A DNA stretch of 50,578 nt from a virus. The notes beneath the pieces are model-generated. The model saw nothing but the letters and a program-made list of their open reading frames with translations, was not told the DNA's origin and did no database searches. Location: IMG/VR virus record IMGVR_UViG_3300033148_003387, positions 1-50,578 of that record; one strand, given 5' to 3'. The translations under genes and the position numbers were made by a program. Each line of letters opens with the position of its first letter. The stretch's first letter is position 1. This document shows, piece by piece, positions 37,401 through 47,300 of the stretch.

Positions 37401-40259
37401 CAGAATCAAGTCTTAGGACAATCCCCAGCTAAAGTAAGCTTAAATCCAGGTGTACTTACAGGGGCGACCACAGAAGATAAAGAGAATAGCAACTTTAACG
37501 CATGGGTCTTTTCTAATGCCTTAGAAAGTTATCGAATTAAAGACGCTTGGAATGGCTATCAACTTAAATACAGCCCTAGAGCAAGTACCGTAATAGATGA
37601 CTATGAAGAACAAAGGGCTGCTGAAGCTCTTACCTACAGTGGTATATATAGAGAAAACACAGGTGTTAATAATCTAAACGAGTTTAATCTTTCTATAGCT
37701 AACTTTCGATACTTAGATAAGTTCTTTGGGTCTATTCAAAAACTTCATGCTCGAGATACGGATGTAATTGTTTTTCAAGAGGATAAAATAACTAAAGTTT
37801 TATATGGTAAAAACTTATTAAATGACGCTATAGGTGGTGGAGATATTGTTTCAATTCCCGAGGTTTTAGGTACGCAAATTCCTTTTGAAGGTGAATATGG
37901 GATAAGTAGTAATCCTGAAAGTTTTGATTATTGGGGGCCAGACATGTTTTGTACTGATGCAAAAAGAGGTAGTGTGTTGAGTATAAACTCACAAGGCATA
38001 TACCCTATTTCATCTTCAGGAATGATGGATTACTTTAAAGATGTTTTCATATCTTCTCCTAACACTCGAAAAATAGGAGGTGTTGATCCTTTTAAACAGT
38101 TTTATACTTTATTTGAAAGCGATATAGAGTTTCCGTGTACTTTTAAATTATCGGTTGGTAAAGAGCGTCCTTGGGTTAATCCATTTGATTTATCTTGGAG
38201 ATCTAGAAACGTATGTGTAACCATCAGTTCTAATGCGACTTGGGGTATTACTTTAGTGGATACAGGTGATGGTACCGCTTGGTGTCAAATAAATGGATTC
38301 CCGGGACCCACGTATTCCGGTCTAGGCAACGCACAAGTCTGTTTTAATTTTAATAACAATAACAGTGGAGCAACTAGGTCTCTCCAAATTATATTTCAAG
38401 GTTGTGATGAAAGTTATGTCTACAACGTTAATCAATCAGCGTGGAGACCTATTGAGGTTGATAGTTGGGTGATTGGAAGTCCGATATTAAAACCTCTTAA
38501 CCCTGTGTGTGTGGGAGATGACGGTGAGTATGTTTCAGATGTGGAATATGATTTTAGCTCTAACACTGGGGGTCCTATTGAATTCCCTTCCACTAGAATG
38601 AGAAATAAGCCTATTTCTTTTGTCAATAGATATAAAGGTATCGCTGGTCAACAGTCTGTACCTACACCTGGTGACACTGTTACGTTAAAAGCTTATACAG
38701 CGCAAACCCTTAGTAAACAAGGGTTTAATATTGATTTTGGAAACACACTAAGATACTTGGTTTCAGATGTTCCATACACTGAAGAACAAGTAGAGGATTT
38801 ATTAGCTCTTTCTACTGCCGCACCATTAGTTCCAGGGGCTGGGTTTGTAGAAGGTAGTTTTACGTTTAATGTTCCCAATGATGAAGGGTTTTTATATTTA
38901 ATTTGGGATTTTAGAAACATAAGAAATCCAGGTGTAAGTATTGTGTCTCCTTCAGGTTCAGAAGGCACAACCTATCATAGTATAAACTACAATGACACGG
39001 TAGGTGTTTCTAGAATAAACTATAATGCCAATGCTATAGCTAACAGGTTTAGGGTTAAATATGGAAACACAGAAGTATTTGATACTGGTTTTGTGGTAGG
39101 TGCTGGCTCTTTTAATATTCAGAAAAGTGTTAAAGAAATAGAGAGCGCTTGCTTGATTGTAGAAACTAGCGGTGTAGATGACGGATGGGACGTGGTTCCT
39201 GATCCAACCGCATTAACAAGTTTCTTAACCAATAACGCTGGCACTACTTTTCCACTTATATGTGCGGCTCCCGTCCCTGTGACTACTAGGTGGCACAACG
39301 GAATAAACCCTCTTCCTGTTTTAGGGGACACTATTTTTGAAAACCCTTTTGGTAGTTCAGTTTTACCTGGTGGTGACTTATATTGGAGAGTAGGGGTTGG
39401 TCCCGATGGAGATTATGTTTCATTTGGTGATGATGGAGTAGTGTTTATAGAAAATAATTGTGCTGCATGTACTGAGGTGGCGGTACCTGTTATAACGGTT
39501 CCTGATTTAAACCTCGAGTTAGGTCAAGAAATAAGTCTGCAACTTACAGCTACTAATAACCCTGAGTCATGGAATTTAGTTAGTTCTTGCGTTTCTTATT
39601 CCTTTTTAGGTGGAGAAACGGGTGGAATTTATGAATACACATCTTGTGAAGACGGTGTAATTAGAGAGGTTTCAGTTCCTCTTCAAGGAAGACAAGTTAT
39701 ATGCTCTTCGACTGTCCCTGTTTTAATTGACGGTTCAGATTCTAGTTTTACTGTTGTAGATATTTGTGAGGCGGAGGTAATGCCTCCAACTTTACGATTA
39801 GATCAATTTAAAGGCGTGTTAAGCGGAACTATTACCGAAACAGGTGTTTATCCAATTGTTATAGAAGCTACTAATTGTTTTGGTACTAGTGCTCCTACTA
39901 CGTTTGTTGTAGATGTGATTAATGCTAGCGCTTACCGTAGATTCAACATGAATACCAACAATCCTGAAACTAATGCCTTAGCCGCGTGTGGAGTTGCTGC
40001 AACTTACAGAATATACTACCATAGTGGATTAAGTCCTTATCCGGTAGTAAATGATTTTGTATACTTTAGATCGGACCGAACAGGTGAATATTTTCCATAC
40101 AACGGTGGGTATTTATGGTATCTTACAGATGGTGGTGAAGCTATAAGAATAGATAGCGTTGGACAAGTGGTAGATGTTAGCATTTGTGGCGTAACAAAAA
40201 CCACAGAAGCTGGTGATGACAAAACAACAGAAAATGATTTAGACAAAACAATAGAATAA
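34404..40259 (+). CDS. Giant tail nozzle (muzzle) protein with Ig-like modules
   Basis: A 1951-residue protein. The N-terminus MKLTRGFIAGIMNKDLDERL, QYRDALNVGVSTSAESDVGA and IYWLVSSDTFDYVFRYNED resemble tail-nozzle proteins that build a beta-propeller on the ring proteins (T7 gp12-like, 'muzzle' of crAss-like phages). Large parts are beta-rich with repeated Gly/Asn/Pro loops. The last 500 residues hold Ig-like modules (PVITVPDLNLELGQEISLQL, and VYPIVIEATNCFGTSAPTTF) that may carry fibres. It is about twice the usual nozzle length because of these modules. It forms the tip of the short tail through which DNA leaves. Confidence 0.8.
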   Translation: MKLTRGFIAGIMNKDLDERLLPPGQYRDALNVGVSTSAESDVGAIENQLGNTNMSNLTLDPSAVTIGAVSNDSDKNIYWLVSSDTFDYVFRYNEDLNLTTTLLQDTKGRLLNFDSAYLVTGINIINDLLFWTDNLNPPRKLNVTRNYLVDGFEEDDISVIVKPPLFAPIINMGSTLPVGGAGNITGQENNLEETFVEFSYRYKYLDNEYSAMAPFSSAAFNASVYQYDYANWYLKSMTNANNLVNITFRVGGPQVKEIQLLFRESQSTNVYVVESYDYSAPFNWDFGDNAQAGAYAAAVALTTSFPGNVAFTTQPGFGFGLSGEGIPDSYEVGDTVFIDQDPGFTHASYNGEHIIVEIIDRYTIVIDVLFAGATPVESGSVTLETKTIEFVNNKIYTVLPSDELGRLFDNVPLKALGQELIGSRLVYGNYVQFFDLVNQNNEAIALDFDLYLESRAVGGLPERTFRSDRDYEIGICYLDSYGRMTTVLTARENNLYISPDNSNSVNDIQVYINSPAPSFASHYRLYIKQAKGDYQNIIPSFFVQEGLKRWFQIGPGDINKVKKGEYLICKHTPEGPTFSNTQYKVLDIESKPKDFLNIPGTPQTAGVYFCINDPSGLFNTASLDIYATTNSSVGGPVGFANLGNIFYSQIDNPIFYGQSTTADRVKVVAVPGIAASTAHQSAQYKAFRIKLTVVNGATNEFKYEFMSQEGAYSNPLMVDTSLSSFTLTMSNNPAAPNIFYNITVNSVGAVIYGDPVAAVVWPDLPNSYLTNDYFIINVHSEEAKYTLDNNLNETQGSVPVPATTFSNVGYPKDKVIQAGAQITFKLTHHRSTGENYEDPAQVFISSKEYLNLEEWFWEDQIYSAFNNLTPEGTSGGFGGNQSNTGASLISFARAWATGVNSSGNTYDVWQSNTSGPFSGYANWNELLVSEGSICMRIGTPISALNAGTGVGWSLTVTFEVIQTPGLTVFETLPADNVPEIYFETNKTFAISNGVHEGNLQNQVLGQSPAKVSLNPGVLTGATTEDKENSNFNAWVFSNALESYRIKDAWNGYQLKYSPRASTVIDDYEEQRAAEALTYSGIYRENTGVNNLNEFNLSIANFRYLDKFFGSIQKLHARDTDVIVFQEDKITKVLYGKNLLNDAIGGGDIVSIPEVLGTQIPFEGEYGISSNPESFDYWGPDMFCTDAKRGSVLSINSQGIYPISSSGMMDYFKDVFISSPNTRKIGGVDPFKQFYTLFESDIEFPCTFKLSVGKERPWVNPFDLSWRSRNVCVTISSNATWGITLVDTGDGTAWCQINGFPGPTYSGLGNAQVCFNFNNNNSGATRSLQIIFQGCDESYVYNVNQSAWRPIEVDSWVIGSPILKPLNPVCVGDDGEYVSDVEYDFSSNTGGPIEFPSTRMRNKPISFVNRYKGIAGQQSVPTPGDTVTLKAYTAQTLSKQGFNIDFGNTLRYLVSDVPYTEEQVEDLLALSTAAPLVPGAGFVEGSFTFNVPNDEGFLYLIWDFRNIRNPGVSIVSPSGSEGTTYHSINYNDTVGVSRINYNANAIANRFRVKYGNTEVFDTGFVVGAGSFNIQKSVKEIESACLIVETSGVDDGWDVVPDPTALTSFLTNNAGTTFPLICAAPVPVTTRWHNGINPLPVLGDTIFENPFGSSVLPGGDLYWRVGVGPDGDYVSFGDDGVVFIENNCAACTEVAVPVITVPDLNLELGQEISLQLTATNNPESWNLVSSCVSYSFLGGETGGIYEYTSCEDGVIREVSVPLQGRQVICSSTVPVLIDGSDSSFTVVDICEAEVMPPTLRLDQFKGVLSGTITETGVYPIVIEATNCFGTSAPTTFVVDVINASAYRRFNMNTNNPETNALAACGVAATYRIYYHSGLSPYPVVNDFVYFRSDRTGEYFPYNGGYLWYLTDGGEAIRIDSVGQVVDVSICGVTKTTEAGDDKTTENDLDKTIE

Positions 40260-40277
40260 ATTTAATAACTTTACATT

Positions 40278-40703
40278 ATGGTTAAAATATCTCAATACAC
40301 ATCAATATCTACACTGGCTGATGAGGATTTATTTGACACTTCTCAATATGATCCCGTAGCCTTAGATTATAATACTAGGTCCATTTCTTATGAAGACATG
40401 ATAGAGTCTATTAAAACGGATATATATACAAGTACGACCGTAGATGCGGCAGCGTCTCCAGGTGTAGGAAACAATAGAACTGTATTTTATTCAGCTACAG
40501 CTCCAGGGAGTATGAGTTTGCCTCTTCCTATTGCGGGTCGAATGATTACATTTGTAAGAATTGCTAATGGTGGTACAGCAGCCACTATCGCAACGACAGG
40601 TCCGGGAGTTTTAATTAATGGGGCTGCTCTTTTTGCGACTGATACTACATTGTATTCAATCCAAACCGCCCATTGTGACGGAACTAATTGGTTTATAGCA
40701 TAA
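40278..40703 (+). CDS. Small tail protein with fibre-type N-terminus (141 aa)
   Basis: The start VKISQYTSISTLADEDLFDT is a common fibre/tail adaptor motif; residues 60-141 are a beta-rich Gly/Ala/Thr domain (NGGTAATIATTGPGVLINGA). Closely follows the nozzle gene and overlaps the next by one base. Possibly a fibre or a nozzle-associated trimer. A weak TAACTTTA promoter-like box lies before it. Confidence 0.6.
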   Translation: MVKISQYTSISTLADEDLFDTSQYDPVALDYNTRSISYEDMIESIKTDIYTSTTVDAAASPGVGNNRTVFYSATAPGSMSLPLPIAGRMITFVRIANGGTAATIATTGPGVLINGAALFATDTTLYSIQTAHCDGTNWFIA

Positions 40704-41461
40704 TGGGAGATACGATAACATATTCGTCAACTGCTAACGGCACCGGTGGATGGACATCCAGGTGGTCTTATGAGCCAGAGTGGATGATAGGAATGAATAG
40801 TATTTTTTATTCGTTTAAAAACGGAAACATATACAAGCATTGGAACAACCCAAGTAGAAATCAATTCTATGGTGTTAATTACCCATCTACTGTAACGCCC
40901 ATCTTTAACGACAATCCTATAGAGTCTAAAATGTTTTTAACGTTAGACTTGGAAGGAACAGACGCTTGGGACGTGGCGGTTACAACAGATTTAAGTGAAG
41001 GTTTTATTGATAAAGATTATTTCGTTAAAAAAGAAGGTGTTTATTACTCTAACATTAGACGATATTTTAACGATGACGACCTAAGTCAAACTTCAGCTCA
41101 AGGGATTGGTCAAGCTTCTAATGTTACAGGTGCGGCTCCAGTTGTTATTGAATTCACTCAACCCATTAGTGGTTTATTGAGTGTAGGCGATATGGCTTAT
41201 ATTGGAGCAGCTGGAGGAATTACTCAAATAGGAGAGGTGTCTAGTTATGTGAATGGCGTTTTTCCTTTACCCTCTTCAATTACTATTAACTTCCCTGTTA
41301 ATTTACCTGTAATTGGTGATTTTATTATGTTCTTAAAGAATAGCGAAGTAGAATCTTACGGATCTCGCGGTTATTATGCTTCTGTCACATTAACCAATAA
41401 CTTAACAACAGAATCAGAATTATTTGCGGTCAGCGCTGAAGTATTTAAAAGTTTCCCTTAA
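40703..41461 (+). CDS. Tail-associated structural protein (252 aa)
   Basis: The start at 40703 is preferred over 40688 because the TAATG overlap with the preceding stop is a standard coupled start. The product begins MGDTITYSSTANGTGGWTSR followed by WSYEPEWMIGMNSIFYSFKN, a block I recall from tail proteins in crAss-like phages. It is beta-rich. Probably part of the tail hub or fibres. Confidence 0.65.
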   Translation: MGDTITYSSTANGTGGWTSRWSYEPEWMIGMNSIFYSFKNGNIYKHWNNPSRNQFYGVNYPSTVTPIFNDNPIESKMFLTLDLEGTDAWDVAVTTDLSEGFIDKDYFVKKEGVYYSNIRRYFNDDDLSQTSAQGIGQASNVTGAAPVVIEFTQPISGLLSVGDMAYIGAAGGITQIGEVSSYVNGVFPLPSSITINFPVNLPVIGDFIMFLKNSEVESYGSRGYYASVTLTNNLTTESELFAVSAEVFKSFP

Positions 41462-41466
41462 TTTAG

Positions 41467-41474
41467 TATCTTTG
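41467..41474 (+). promoter_or_regulatory. -7 promoter box TATCTTTG
   Basis: 26 bases before the ATG at 41500, giving the internal virion genes their own transcript. Confidence 0.6.
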
Positions 41475-41499
41475 TAAAACACCATTTTAATTTACTATT

Positions 41500-42294
41500 A
41501 TGATAGGAACAGCTATGGCAATTGCTCAAGTGGGGATGTCAGCAGTAAAACTGATGAATGAAAAAAATGACCAAAGAGACTTGCGTATAAAATCCGCTAA
41601 TTTAAAAAAAGAAGCTTACGCTTATTTAGACTCATTAACTAATGAGTTTGCAGCTTTTCAAGCTAGCGATACTAAAGAGCGATTAGCTATGGACCAACAG
41701 GCTCAAAATGTAGCTAATGCTATGGAGGTGGCGTCTTCTACAGCTGAAGGAGCGGCACAACTTAGTAACTTGGTAAGAGCTCAAGATAGAACCAATCTAG
41801 AATTAATGGCTGGATTAGATGAAAAAGAAATGAATGCTCAACAAGTGAGAATGCAAGGGGCGGAAAATCTGCGAGACACTCAAGCTAAATATAGAATGGA
41901 CTTCAACAAGCAAGAGCTTATAGGAACTAATGAAGCGTTAGCTGCAAGTAAAGCGAATCAAGGTCAGTTAGAAGCTCAACTAATAGGTGGTATAGGTGAT
42001 TTAGGGGGAGCAATAGTAGATGATTTTGTTGACCCCTTTGCTGGAACAGCTGGAGCTAAGTTAGGAGATGCAAAAGCTAAAGAAGCTAAAATCACCGATA
42101 AGATGGATAAGACCAATGAAAGGTATAACAAAAAGGGGGCAGATTGGTCTGATAAGAAGGTTAAGCGAGTGGGCAATAGACAAGCTAGGAGAAATACACG
42201 TCTTTCACAAAACGCAAGAAACATTGAAACTCTACAAGATATAATTAAAAATCATGGTCTTGGTTATATGGTAGGTAAGGACGAGTTGGAATAA
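41500..42294 (+). CDS. Internal virion/ejection protein (T7 gp14-like role)
   Basis: A 264-residue Ala/Gln/Glu-rich helical protein: a short hydrophobic N-terminus (MIGTAMAIAQVGMSAVKLM), long amphipathic helices (residues 20-160), a Gly-rich hydrophobic segment (QLIGGIGDLGGAIVDDF), and a basic C-terminus. The layout matches the small ejection proteins that podoviruses carry inside the capsid and insert in the cell envelope. Position before two very large internal proteins supports this. Confidence 0.65.
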   Translation: MIGTAMAIAQVGMSAVKLMNEKNDQRDLRIKSANLKKEAYAYLDSLTNEFAAFQASDTKERLAMDQQAQNVANAMEVASSTAEGAAQLSNLVRAQDRTNLELMAGLDEKEMNAQQVRMQGAENLRDTQAKYRMDFNKQELIGTNEALAASKANQGQLEAQLIGGIGDLGGAIVDDFVDPFAGTAGAKLGDAKAKEAKITDKMDKTNERYNKKGADWSDKKVKRVGNRQARRNTRLSQNARNIETLQDIIKNHGLGYMVGKDELE

Positions 42295-42304
42295 ATTAAT
42301 TATT

Positions 42305-44305
42305 ATGGCAAACGGAAGAACAAGCGGAAGTTATTATGGTTACAAAGCTCCACAGGGAAATGTTCCTGACTATGCAGGGGCTTTTAGGTCTGCGCGTAAA
42401 AGTGTAACAGACGCATTAGATAGAAAGAGAGCTGTAAGAGAAAAAGCAGATAAAGAATATCAAGACTCCAAAAACGCCTTAAGTGAAGTTCAAAACGGAA
42501 AAGACAAAGAATTTAACGACCTTATTGGTGAGGGGTTAAACAACACCAGGGACGCTCTTTTTGAAAAACAAAAGCTTTTATATGCAGGGAAAATAAAACC
42601 ATACGATTGGACCGCTTATAATAATAATTTAAAAAATAGTATGACCGCACTTAGTGAGGTATCTACTAATTACAATGAAGTATTTGCTAGTTTCTTAGAA
42701 AGGCAACAAATAGATCCTGAAACAGGTAGAGCCCCTGCGGGGATTCAAGAGGATTTCGCAGCTACTGAATTGGGTGAGTTTGCTGATTTTTCTCATAGAA
42801 AACTAATGGCAGACCCTAGTGGTAACTTCTTTTTTGCTTATGAGAATGATGACGGTAGTATAGATCCAGATAAGTCGGTTAATGTAAATTATGTTAATAG
42901 ATTACAAAACCACCAAACTAACGCAGTCGATTTACCTAGCGCAGTTGCTTCTTATACGGAGCAATTTGGAGACTTTAAAAAAGTTATAGATGATGAAAAC
43001 ATTCAAACAACTGAAGGGTTAAATGCTTTAGAAGGTGCTGGTTTCTTAAATGAAGCTTTAGAAAATTTATATGGCATGTACATAAATAGCCCAAGTAAAT
43101 TGATGAGTGTGTTGGGAGATAATAGCGTGTATAGTGTAAGTGGCACAGCTGGAGATCAAGCTTATTTCACATATAAAACTACAGATTTAGTAGACCCTAA
43201 AGACCCTAGTAAGGGGTTTAAGGACGATTCTAAACATAAAGGCAAGCCTTTAAATCAAGGTATTTTAATGGAGTTAAATCCCGCTGGAGATTGGGAACCT
43301 AAATTAAATGAAGATCAAGTCACACAAGCTAAAAAGGTAATAAGGCAACAATTTTATTTATCTATGGGGATTAAAGAAACAGCCAAGCCTCAATATAGCA
43401 ACGACAGTAACAACTTAAGCGTAAGTCAACAAACCGAATTAAAAAAAGCAAAAAACCTCTACAACAACGCTATGAGTATTGCGACAGGTGAGGTTGCTCA
43501 GTTAAACGGTGTTGAGTACAACAATGGACGAATAGAAGGGGCGAGACCGCATAAAGGTGGTATTCAGTTTTATGTAGTTCAAAAAGATGGAAGTAAACAG
43601 CCTGTGGTAATAAAAAGACCACGTAACGCAAAAGGTGAAAATTTAACCGAAAATGAATTAGCTACTAAATTTGCTAGAAAAGTAATAGCTCCTATTTTAC
43701 AAAACACTGACCCAACAACAGTAGATACAAGGTTTATGACTGGCTCTAAAAACTATAGCCAAAAATATAAAACAGATAACTATCTTAGGTATGATACGGA
43801 CCCATGGGATTTAGAGTCTTATGGTCCATACATTGACTTAGATACAAGGGTAGGGAAAATTACTCCTCAAGCACCGGGAACTAAAGATAAGCAATCAGCT
43901 GGAACTACGATATATAGGATAATCCCTCAAACATCCTGGAAAGGAGCTGTTAAAACCTTATCTCAAGGTAATCCTAAAAATAAAGACGATCAATCTGGAT
44001 ATGCTTGGAATGACACCAATAAAACTAAAGCGTTTTTAATGGAAGACATACAATCGTTAACCGAAAAAGCTATGGGAGATTTTATGGGTCAAAAACTCGC
44101 TAAGTCAGATGTGGTAGTGACTCCACAAGGTAAAGATTCCGCGGTAGTAAGTATTACAGTTTTCAATGAATCTAATCCACTTCTCCCCCCTAAGAAAGTG
44201 CAGTATGTGTTTAAAAAAGGAAATGACGAAACTATTTATAATGAAAACTTACAAGCTCTTAATAAAGCGGGGAGAGAGGTTTACAGATTACATTACGGAA
44301 AATAA
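42305..44305 (+). CDS. Large internal virion (cargo) protein (666 aa)
   Basis: Helical N-terminal third with charged coiled-coil pattern (AFRSARKSVTDALDRKRAVR, EKADKEYQDSKNALSEVQNG), then a mixed region. No enzyme motif was recognised. The order small ejection protein, this gene, giant protein resembles the cargo or internal-core set of crAss-like and T7-like phages. It is expected to be packaged in the head and ejected with DNA. Position-based call. Confidence 0.6.
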   Translation: MANGRTSGSYYGYKAPQGNVPDYAGAFRSARKSVTDALDRKRAVREKADKEYQDSKNALSEVQNGKDKEFNDLIGEGLNNTRDALFEKQKLLYAGKIKPYDWTAYNNNLKNSMTALSEVSTNYNEVFASFLERQQIDPETGRAPAGIQEDFAATELGEFADFSHRKLMADPSGNFFFAYENDDGSIDPDKSVNVNYVNRLQNHQTNAVDLPSAVASYTEQFGDFKKVIDDENIQTTEGLNALEGAGFLNEALENLYGMYINSPSKLMSVLGDNSVYSVSGTAGDQAYFTYKTTDLVDPKDPSKGFKDDSKHKGKPLNQGILMELNPAGDWEPKLNEDQVTQAKKVIRQQFYLSMGIKETAKPQYSNDSNNLSVSQQTELKKAKNLYNNAMSIATGEVAQLNGVEYNNGRIEGARPHKGGIQFYVVQKDGSKQPVVIKRPRNAKGENLTENELATKFARKVIAPILQNTDPTTVDTRFMTGSKNYSQKYKTDNYLRYDTDPWDLESYGPYIDLDTRVGKITPQAPGTKDKQSAGTTIYRIIPQTSWKGAVKTLSQGNPKNKDDQSGYAWNDTNKTKAFLMEDIQSLTEKAMGDFMGQKLAKSDVVVTPQGKDSAVVSITVFNESNPLLPPKKVQYVFKKGNDETIYNENLQALNKAGREVYRLHYGK

Positions 44306-44316
44306 CAAGAAATACA

Positions 44317-47300
44317 ATGAACGATAAGACATTAGAATCATTATATAAAAAATTAGGCTTAGAAGCTAATAATGTAAGTTTTGAAGATTTTAAAGGAGCT
44401 TTAGAGGAGTACCCAGAATACAGGGATAATATATTTACAGCGCTTGTAGACGCAAAAGAATATACTCAAGAAGAAAGGGGCGCATTTGATGACTTGTTAA
44501 AAAAAAAAGAAGAAACTTCGGAGTTGGTTGGAAATCAAGCTCCTACCACTACTACATTGGCTACCGATCAGTCGGCTCAGGAAGCTGTTTCGGCTTCTTC
44601 CGATTTAGAAAGTAGTCAAGAACCTCAAAACCCTCAAGATGTAATTCAAGATGAGCAAGAGGTAGTTCAAGCTCAAGACGATACGGAATTACAAATTCAA
44701 CAAGAGAACACTCAAGAAAATACACCTCCACCTGTTATGGCTAACGCTACGGTAGACCAGCCTGAGATTACTAGCGCCACACCTATAATAGAAAACCAAA
44801 CAGACATGACTCCTCCGGCAGAAATGCCAGATGAATTTGCGCCAATTAATGCAGATGATTTAATGACTAGTAAAAGCGAAACTGGTCTGTATCCACAAAC
44901 GCAAGTAGGCTTTGAAGCGGGTAATGAAGAAGATGGAAATTTAGCCAACAAAAAAATGGATTATACTTTTTATCAGATTCCTGTTTCTGAAATGGAGCCC
45001 GACCAGGCTTCAAGAGTGGTTAATTATATGCAAGAAAATGGGCTAACTGAATTAGAGGCTAGAATAAAAAATCCTGACATCTTTATAAACCAAAAGCAAT
45101 TAGACGCTTTAGAACAAGAGAGAGAAGAAACAAATGAATTTTTAGAAGAAGGGGTTGGGAATATAATAAACACTATAGGTGATGACATATACAACGATGG
45201 ATTAGAAGTAACAGAAGGAGAAAATATACCATCGGATTGGAGTACAGAATTATATACTGCACCTAATGGATCTACCTATGACAATAAATTAGAATTTATT
45301 AACTCCCCAGAGGGTAGGCAATTGATTATGGAAGAAAAAACTTCTATAGCTGGAGGTGATATAATGAATTTTGACATTAATCGTCACATTTTAGAAGATG
45401 CTTTTGTTTTCTCAGGAGCCGACCCAGAACAGTTCGGTTATTATAAAAACGAAGACGGTGAATGGGGTGGACCCAGAAGGATGTTTGACTATAGAGGTCT
45501 TACTCAAGAATCCTCTGGTCCTGGATTACAGAATGTATTTGATTGGGGAAGTTTTATTAACCCCGAAACCAATAAACCTTACGACTTAACCAAGGTAAAA
45601 AGCTATGATGATTTATCCGTCTTGTGGGATAAGATGTCTCTACACATGAACGATGATCAAGCTCAACGCATAATGCAAGAGGCTTATAATCAAAGTATAA
45701 ATAGTGTTAATAATAAAATTTATGACTACGGTCAAAATTATTTAGATAGAGCCGACCAAGGGGTTTCTAGGTCTTATAAGCAATTAAGAAACGCTCAATA
45801 CGACTTAAACTTAATAGTAAATAATCTTGCATACTATGAAGGTTTAGATGATAAAATGAAATTTGCTTATGACTCTAAATACACAGAAGCAACAGGATTA
45901 TCGTATGGCGCCTATTTAGCACAACAATGGGATTTCCAGCAGGCTAATGTAGAAACAGCTTTATTAGAATATGAACAACAACGTTCCTCTTGGTATAGTG
46001 ATGAAACTGAACTGATAGATTTAAAAACAGGTAAGTTAATCAACTACGCAGACGCGGATCAAGAAACTTTAGACTATCATCAAAACATAGATGAAAGTGC
46101 GTTAAAATTAGTTAGAAGAAAAGGAAATAACCAAGGGTTTTTAGACGAACACTTAAGACGTTCATATTATAATCTAATGGCAATTTCATCTACAATGCCT
46201 GATAATTTTGCCGAAGCTTGGTGGGAAGGAAATTCTTACTTTGATGTAGCTCAAGGAGCTTTATTAGAAGGAATGGTAGGGTTATCAGCAGAAGCTAATA
46301 AACTGTTTTTTGATGATGAAGAAATGTATAACAACATTAAAGAGATAGGAAATAGCTTTTCTAAATGGGGAGGGACTGACAAGCAGACCCTTATCAATTC
46401 ATCTATGTATGATAAAAACGAAGCCCCTGAATTAAGAGATATGAGGATGAAAAAGCTTTGGTATTTAGATGGTAACTCACCTTGGATAAATACCTTTAAT
46501 GAGGCTTTATATGATTTTCAATCAGCTAATAGAGCTGTAGTGTTAAATGAAGATTACATTCAAAAGGCTAAATTAAACCCTGAGAATAAATTTAATATGT
46601 ACACCAGGGACTTGTTTATGTCCTTTGATTATCCTGACACACCAGGGACTCCTGACGATCCAATGAGTTTTGGTAAATACGGACCAAAAGAGGCTGCCAA
46701 TCATTGGTCTCAAGTTTTACAACAAAATGGAGTGCAAATATCAGATGAAGACATGGCTTTTATGGAACAAACTTTTGCAGAAAAGGGAATTCATATGAGT
46801 GCTCAAATGACTAATTTCCTATATAAATTTGCTTTAACTAGAGGTATGTTTAAAGGAGTAGTGGGAACCACGGGCGCTACAGCAGCAGCTCCTCAAGGAG
46901 TATATAGATGGGACGCTGTTACGGCAGGGTTGGCGGGCTTAGGTCAAAGTAAAGCGTATCAACAATCAGTGTTTCTTCTTTCATCTATGTTGCAAGAAGG
47001 GTTAATAATGGAGGCTTATCAAGAAGGTTTTGAAGGTGGAGAAGGAATGGGTTTTTTAGAGGGTGCCGCTCTCGCTGGAGGCTCTGGCGCAATGAATATG
47101 GCGTGGAAGGCTATTAATAAAATTCCATTTATGGCTAAAATGCCAGCTACCATGGAGAAATTTCTCAATAGTCAATCTCAAGTCGTAGGGGGTATGGGAG
47201 GTATGTACACTTCTGAACTAGTTCACGAATTAGGTCATAATAAAGAGTGGGGAGAAATAGTAAATAATGTGTTTGCTGGTCCTGACAATAGCCCCGGAGA

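Noticed and set aside
40688-40702. Longer start for the gene at 40703
   Set aside because: The ATG at 40703 overlaps the previous stop as TAATG, the usual coupled start here.
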